The position numbers and the translations under genes were made by a program. Below are positions 1 to 6,311 of a stretch of DNA of 6,311 bases, piece by piece. This DNA is from Candidatus Methylomirabilota bacterium (lineage in GTDB: Bacteria; Methylomirabilota; Methylomirabilia; Methylomirabilales; JACPAU01): assembly GCA_016180705.1 (NCBI GenBank), contig JACPAU010000266.1, positions 1-6,311 on the forward strand. Reading direction: 5' to 3'. The notes under the pieces are model-generated. The model was not told the origin of the DNA. It searched no databases and saw nothing but the letters and a program-made list of their open reading frames with translations. How positions within the stretch are numbered: the stretch's first letter is position 1; every line of letters begins with the position of its first letter.

Positions 1-483
1 GGCGGACTGGAAGAGGCCCACGTTGGAGGTGCTCCGCTCGTGGCTGGAGGCCCCCGAGACCAGAATGAGCCCCATGGTGGAGGTCCCCCCGACCATCCCG
101 ATCGCCATCCGGAGCAGGAAGAGCACGGGGAGGCTGGTCGTGAGGGCGAAGCAGGCGAAGAGGACCACCTGGATGAGGATCCCCACCTCGTAGAGCAGCT
201 TGGGGCTCACGCGGGAGGCCATTCCGCCCCAGAGAGGGGCGAAGAGAGTGGAGGCGAGCCCCGTCACCCCCAGAATGAACCCGGTCCACAGAAGGGTCGT
301 CTCCCGGTCGTAGGGGCTGATCCGGAGGATGTAGAAGGGCAGGAAGACGTAGACGTAGTTCCAGGAGAAGGCGGCGACAAACTGGGCGAAGGCGACCACG
401 CGGGCATCCCGGTCGGACAGGACGGCCGACCGGGCCGGTTGCCCGAGGAGGAAGGCCGGGATCCAGCCGGGCAGGTGCCACAT
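1..483 (-). CDS. MFS transporter, N-terminal part, cut by the left window edge
   Basis: This is an open frame of 161 codons with no stop, running off the left edge. The translation is strongly hydrophobic, with likely membrane helices at about residues 29-53, 65-86, 98-114 and 118-143. Between helices 2 and 3 the stretch PLWGGMASRVSPK fits the major facilitator loop motif (G-x-x-x-D-R-x-G-R/K), although the usual Asp is replaced. The run LLRMAIGMVGG near residues 123-133 fits helix 4 of the family. A multidrug or sugar efflux-type role is possible, but the substrate cannot be read from this fragment. The chosen ATG (481-483) gives about 28 residues before helix 1 and has no Shine-Dalgarno sequence, because it directly follows the T-rich tract of the atp terminator. 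A later GTG at about codon 29 is an alternative start. It is not part of the ATP synthase machinery. The family call is fairly sure; start and substrate are not. Confidence 0.8.
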   Translation of the reverse strand, partial: MWHLPGWIPAFLLGQPARSAVLSDRDARVVAFAQFVAAFSWNYVYVFLPFYILRISPYDRETTLLWTGFILGVTGLASTLFAPLWGGMASRVSPKLLYEVGILIQVVLFACFALTTSLPVLFLLRMAIGMVGGTSTMGLILVSGASSHERSTSNVGLFQSA

Positions 484-525
484 AGACGAAGAAAGGGGGG
501 CGGCAGGCCACTGCCCCCGCCCCCC
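484..525 (-). terminator. Probable Rho-independent terminator of the atp operon
   Basis: On the minus strand, 14 nt after the atpC stop, a G/C-rich hairpin forms. GGGGGGC (519-525) pairs with GCCCCCC (495-501), and inside it GGCAG (511-515) pairs with CTGCC (502-506) around a 4-nt loop, with three bulged bases at 516-518. The strand then reads TTTCTTCGTCT, a moderate T-rich tract. Position and orientation fit the end of the ATP synthase transcript. The T tract is interrupted, so efficiency is uncertain, and it abuts the start codon of the next gene. Confidence 0.7.
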
Positions 526-538
526 GTCCCGCTCCCGT

Positions 539-3235
<2,697 letters not shown>

Positions 3236-3254
3236 GCGCAGGGCCGCCGGCCGG

Positions 3255-3349
3255 TCAGGCCGCCGGAGCAGCGGCCGCCGGGGCGGGGGCTGCCTGGGCC
3301 TTCCGGAGCCGGGCCATAAAGTCCGCCTTGAAGTCCACCACGGCCTTGG

Positions 3350-3364
<15 letters not shown>
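3255..3364 (-). pseudogene. Displaced C-terminal tail of the alpha subunit with Ala/Pro-rich end
   Basis: In a frame different from the upstream alpha frame, this segment reads [17 protein letters not shown], matching the last helix of alpha subunits (typically L-K-x-A-L-E-E-F-K-x-x-F). It continues into RLRKAQ plus an unusual run of Ala and Pro, then stops at 3255-3257, 19 nt before atpG. The native upstream segment of about 20-25 residues is missing. Its ATG (3351-3353) overlaps the TGA of the delta-alpha frame as ATGA, with GGGGGAAG directly before it. A separate 32-residue peptide could in principle be made by re-initiation, but I regard this as a by-product of the lesion. Confidence 0.7.
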
Positions 3365-5211
<1,847 letters not shown>

Positions 5212-5215
<4 letters not shown>

Positions 5216-5802
5216 GAGGCGCCCCCCACGTCGCGGATGGCCTGCTCGACCAGCCGGCGGTGGTCCGCCTCCGTCAGGGCGCGCCCGAGGAGCTTCTCCG
5301 CCGCCGCCAGGGAGAGGCTGGCCGCCTCCTCCCGGAGCGCCGCCTTCGCCTTCTTCACCTCCTGGGCGATCTGGACCCGGGCCGACTCTAACAGCCGCGC
5401 TGCCTCCTCCCGCGACTCCTTCATGAGACGCTGGCGTTCCGCCCCCACCTCCTGCTCCATCCGGGCCCGGACCGCCTCGCTCTCCTTCTGGGCCGCCACC
5501 AGCTTGGCGCTGTATTCCTCCATGGTCTGGGCGGCAGCCTTCCGGGCCTCTTCCGCCTCGGAGAGCGAGTGCCGGATGCCCTCGGCCCGCTGGGCCATGA
5601 ACGTCGTCAGGGGCTTGAAGAGGAACTTGTAGAGGACGGCCACCAGGATCAGGAAGTTGACGAGCTGGAGGAGCAGGGTTCGGTCAAGGTTGATGATGCC
5701 CGGCTTGTGCTCGGCCGCCCCCTCGGTCGCCGCCAGGACCTCCGGGAGCCCCCAGGCCAGGAGGAGCAGTCCGAGGGCCGCCGGCAACCACCATCTCCGC
5801 AT
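5212..5802 (-). CDS. atpF: F-type ATP synthase b subunit with N-terminal signal-like segment
   Basis: This 196-residue protein is the membrane-anchored peripheral stalk, linking the Fo a subunit to delta and F1. Residues 1-25 ([20 protein letters not shown]) look like a signal peptide or extra membrane segment. The true b membrane helix is at about 40-66 ([29 protein letters not shown]). Residues 70-175 form a long, charged, Ala/Glu/Arg-rich coiled coil, and the end ([22 protein letters not shown]) is the usual delta-binding part. The frame stays open upstream, but the ATG at 5800-5802 is chosen because GGGGGAG lies 7 nt before it and the protein then begins with the signal-like segment. The stop overlaps the delta GTG, so the two are coupled. 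The extra N-terminal segment is common in delta-proteobacterial-like and related lineages. No damage is seen. Confidence 0.93.
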
Positions 5803-5809
5803 CGCGCCA

Positions 5810-5816
5810 CTCCCCC
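5810..5816 (-). promoter_or_regulatory. Shine-Dalgarno that sets the atpF start
   Basis: The minus strand reads GGGGGAG with a 7-nt spacer to the ATG at 5800-5802. It decides between this start and in-frame upstream codons reaching 5904, which would overlap atpI and run through the hairpin at 5828-5856. Confidence 0.7.
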
Positions 5817-5827
5817 AAACAGCACAC

Positions 5828-5856
5828 CGGGCGCGGCGTCCGCTACGCCGCGCCCG
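5828..5856 (-). other. Perfect 12-bp hairpin between atpI and atpF
   Basis: The arms CGGGCGCGGCGT (5828-5839) and ACGCCGCGCCCG (5845-5856) are exact reverse complements around a 5-nt loop. The hairpin lies 19 nt after the atpI stop and 25 nt before the atpF ATG. On the minus strand it is followed by GTGTGCTGTTTGGGGG, which has only a short T run, so a classic Rho-independent terminator is unlikely but attenuation or an mRNA-stabilising or processing stem is possible. It occupies the place where atpB and atpE would normally lie. Confidence 0.6.
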
Positions 5857-5875
5857 CGCCGCCGATCCCGCCCGA

Positions 5876-6253
5876 CTACTCCGCGTCCGGCCCGGGCGCC
5901 CCACGGCGCAGCGCCCCGGCCACCACCACCACCTGGACGGCGAGCAGTCCCAGGGCGAGCGCGATGAGGTTCACCGGCAGGTACACGACCACGAGGAAGA
6001 GCACGAGCCCCGTCAGGCCCAGCCGGAGAAGCGAGCCCCTGAGGACCCGCCCGGGCCGCAGGGCCGTGCCCGGACTCCCCTGCGCCACGGCCCGGGCGAT
6101 CATCGAGAAGTTGCCGAGGCTGATCCCGCCGCCCACGGCGAACCCGAGCGCCCAGTCCCACCGGCCGAGGGCGAGCAGGAGGCCGCCTGCCCCCGCCAGA
6201 AGCGTGAGCGCTCCCAGGGCGACGCGCCGCAGCAGTTCCCGCTGCTCGTCCAC
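5876..6253 (-). CDS. atpI: ATP synthase subunit I (AtpI-like) membrane protein
   Basis: This 125-residue membrane protein fits the ATP synthase I family. In other bacteria that family helps assemble the c-ring and may act with AtpZ in Mg/Ca transport. Four membrane helices are visible: about 11-30 (VALGALTLLAGAGGLLLAL), 34-56 (ALGFAVGGGISLGNFSMIARAV, with the family's G-x-x-x-S-x-x-N pattern), 74-93 (SLLRLGLTGLVLFLVVVYLP) and 95-114 (NLIALALGLLAVQVVVVAGA). Length is typical. The GTG at 6251-6253 is the likely start, but its Shine-Dalgarno is weak and the frame stays open to the window edge, so a start further upstream is possible. It precedes atpF directly. In most operons atpI is followed by atpB and atpE, which are missing here. 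The family call rests on topology and context more than on long conserved motifs. Confidence 0.8.
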   Translation of the reverse strand: MDEQRELLRRVALGALTLLAGAGGLLLALGRWDWALGFAVGGGISLGNFSMIARAVAQGSPGTALRPGRVLRGSLLRLGLTGLVLFLVVVYLPVNLIALALGLLAVQVVVVAGALRRGAPGPDAE

Positions 6254-6284
6254 CCGCCGCGCCTTCGCCCGCCCTGAGGCCGCG

Positions 6285-6309
6285 CGGGGCGGACCAGGGG
6301 TCCGCCCCG
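6285..6309. repeat. Perfect 11-bp inverted repeat at the right edge
   Basis: The arms CGGGGCGGACC (6285-6295) and GGTCCGCCCCG (6299-6309) pair exactly around a 3-nt loop. No T run follows on either visible side. It could be a terminator or regulatory stem upstream of atpI, or chance pairing within a G/C-rich upstream gene. The window ends two bases later, so context is missing. Confidence 0.5.
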
Positions 6310-6311
6310 GG

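Overview
The window is a high-GC (about 70% by eye) bacterial chromosome segment. Nearly all of it is one leftward (minus-strand) F-type ATP synthase cluster, read from right to left: atpI, atpF (b), atpH+atpA (delta and alpha in one open frame), atpG (gamma), atpD (beta), atpC (epsilon). A terminator-like hairpin follows atpC. Beyond it lies the N-terminal part of an MFS transporter, also on the minus strand, which runs off the left edge. Composition, gene order and the signal-peptide-bearing b subunit suggest a GC-rich Gram-negative-type lineage. An NC10/Rokubacteria-like or deltaproteobacterial-like source is a low-confidence guess from protein character alone.

Layout: 1-483 MFS transporter (partial); 484-525 terminator; 539-967 atpC; 922-2334 atpD open frame (ancestral stop probably at 978-980); 2363-3235 atpG; 3350-5215 delta-alpha open frame, with the displaced alpha C-terminal tail at 3258-3364; 5212-5802 atpF; 5803-5875 a short gap with a perfect 12-bp hairpin; 5876-6253 atpI; 6254-6311 a non-coding or upstream-coding edge with an 11-bp inverted repeat. 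Genes are tightly packed (4-nt overlap between atpF and atpH, gaps of 10 to about 70 nt), as expected for one transcript making the F1 head, the stalks and the assembly helper AtpI.

The cluster looks normal at first but carries three separate lesions. (1) Delta and alpha are joined in frame, lacking the delta C-terminal end, the delta stop and the alpha start and N-terminal helix. (2) Alpha loses roughly 20-25 codons near its C-terminus, with a frame change, and its recognisable tail continues in another frame. (3) Beta loses roughly 20 codons at the structurally equivalent place, again with a frame change, and its recognisable tail ends 10 nt before atpC. Lesions 2 and 3 hit homologous positions in the two paralogous subunits. 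Genes for the proton-channel subunits a (atpB) and c (atpE), which normally follow atpI, are also absent between atpI and atpF. Everything else, including all nucleotide-binding motifs, is intact. Either this is a recently damaged or highly derived synthase, perhaps a second copy, or the assembled sequence has lost several short segments. No mobile element, CRISPR array or RNA gene was seen.
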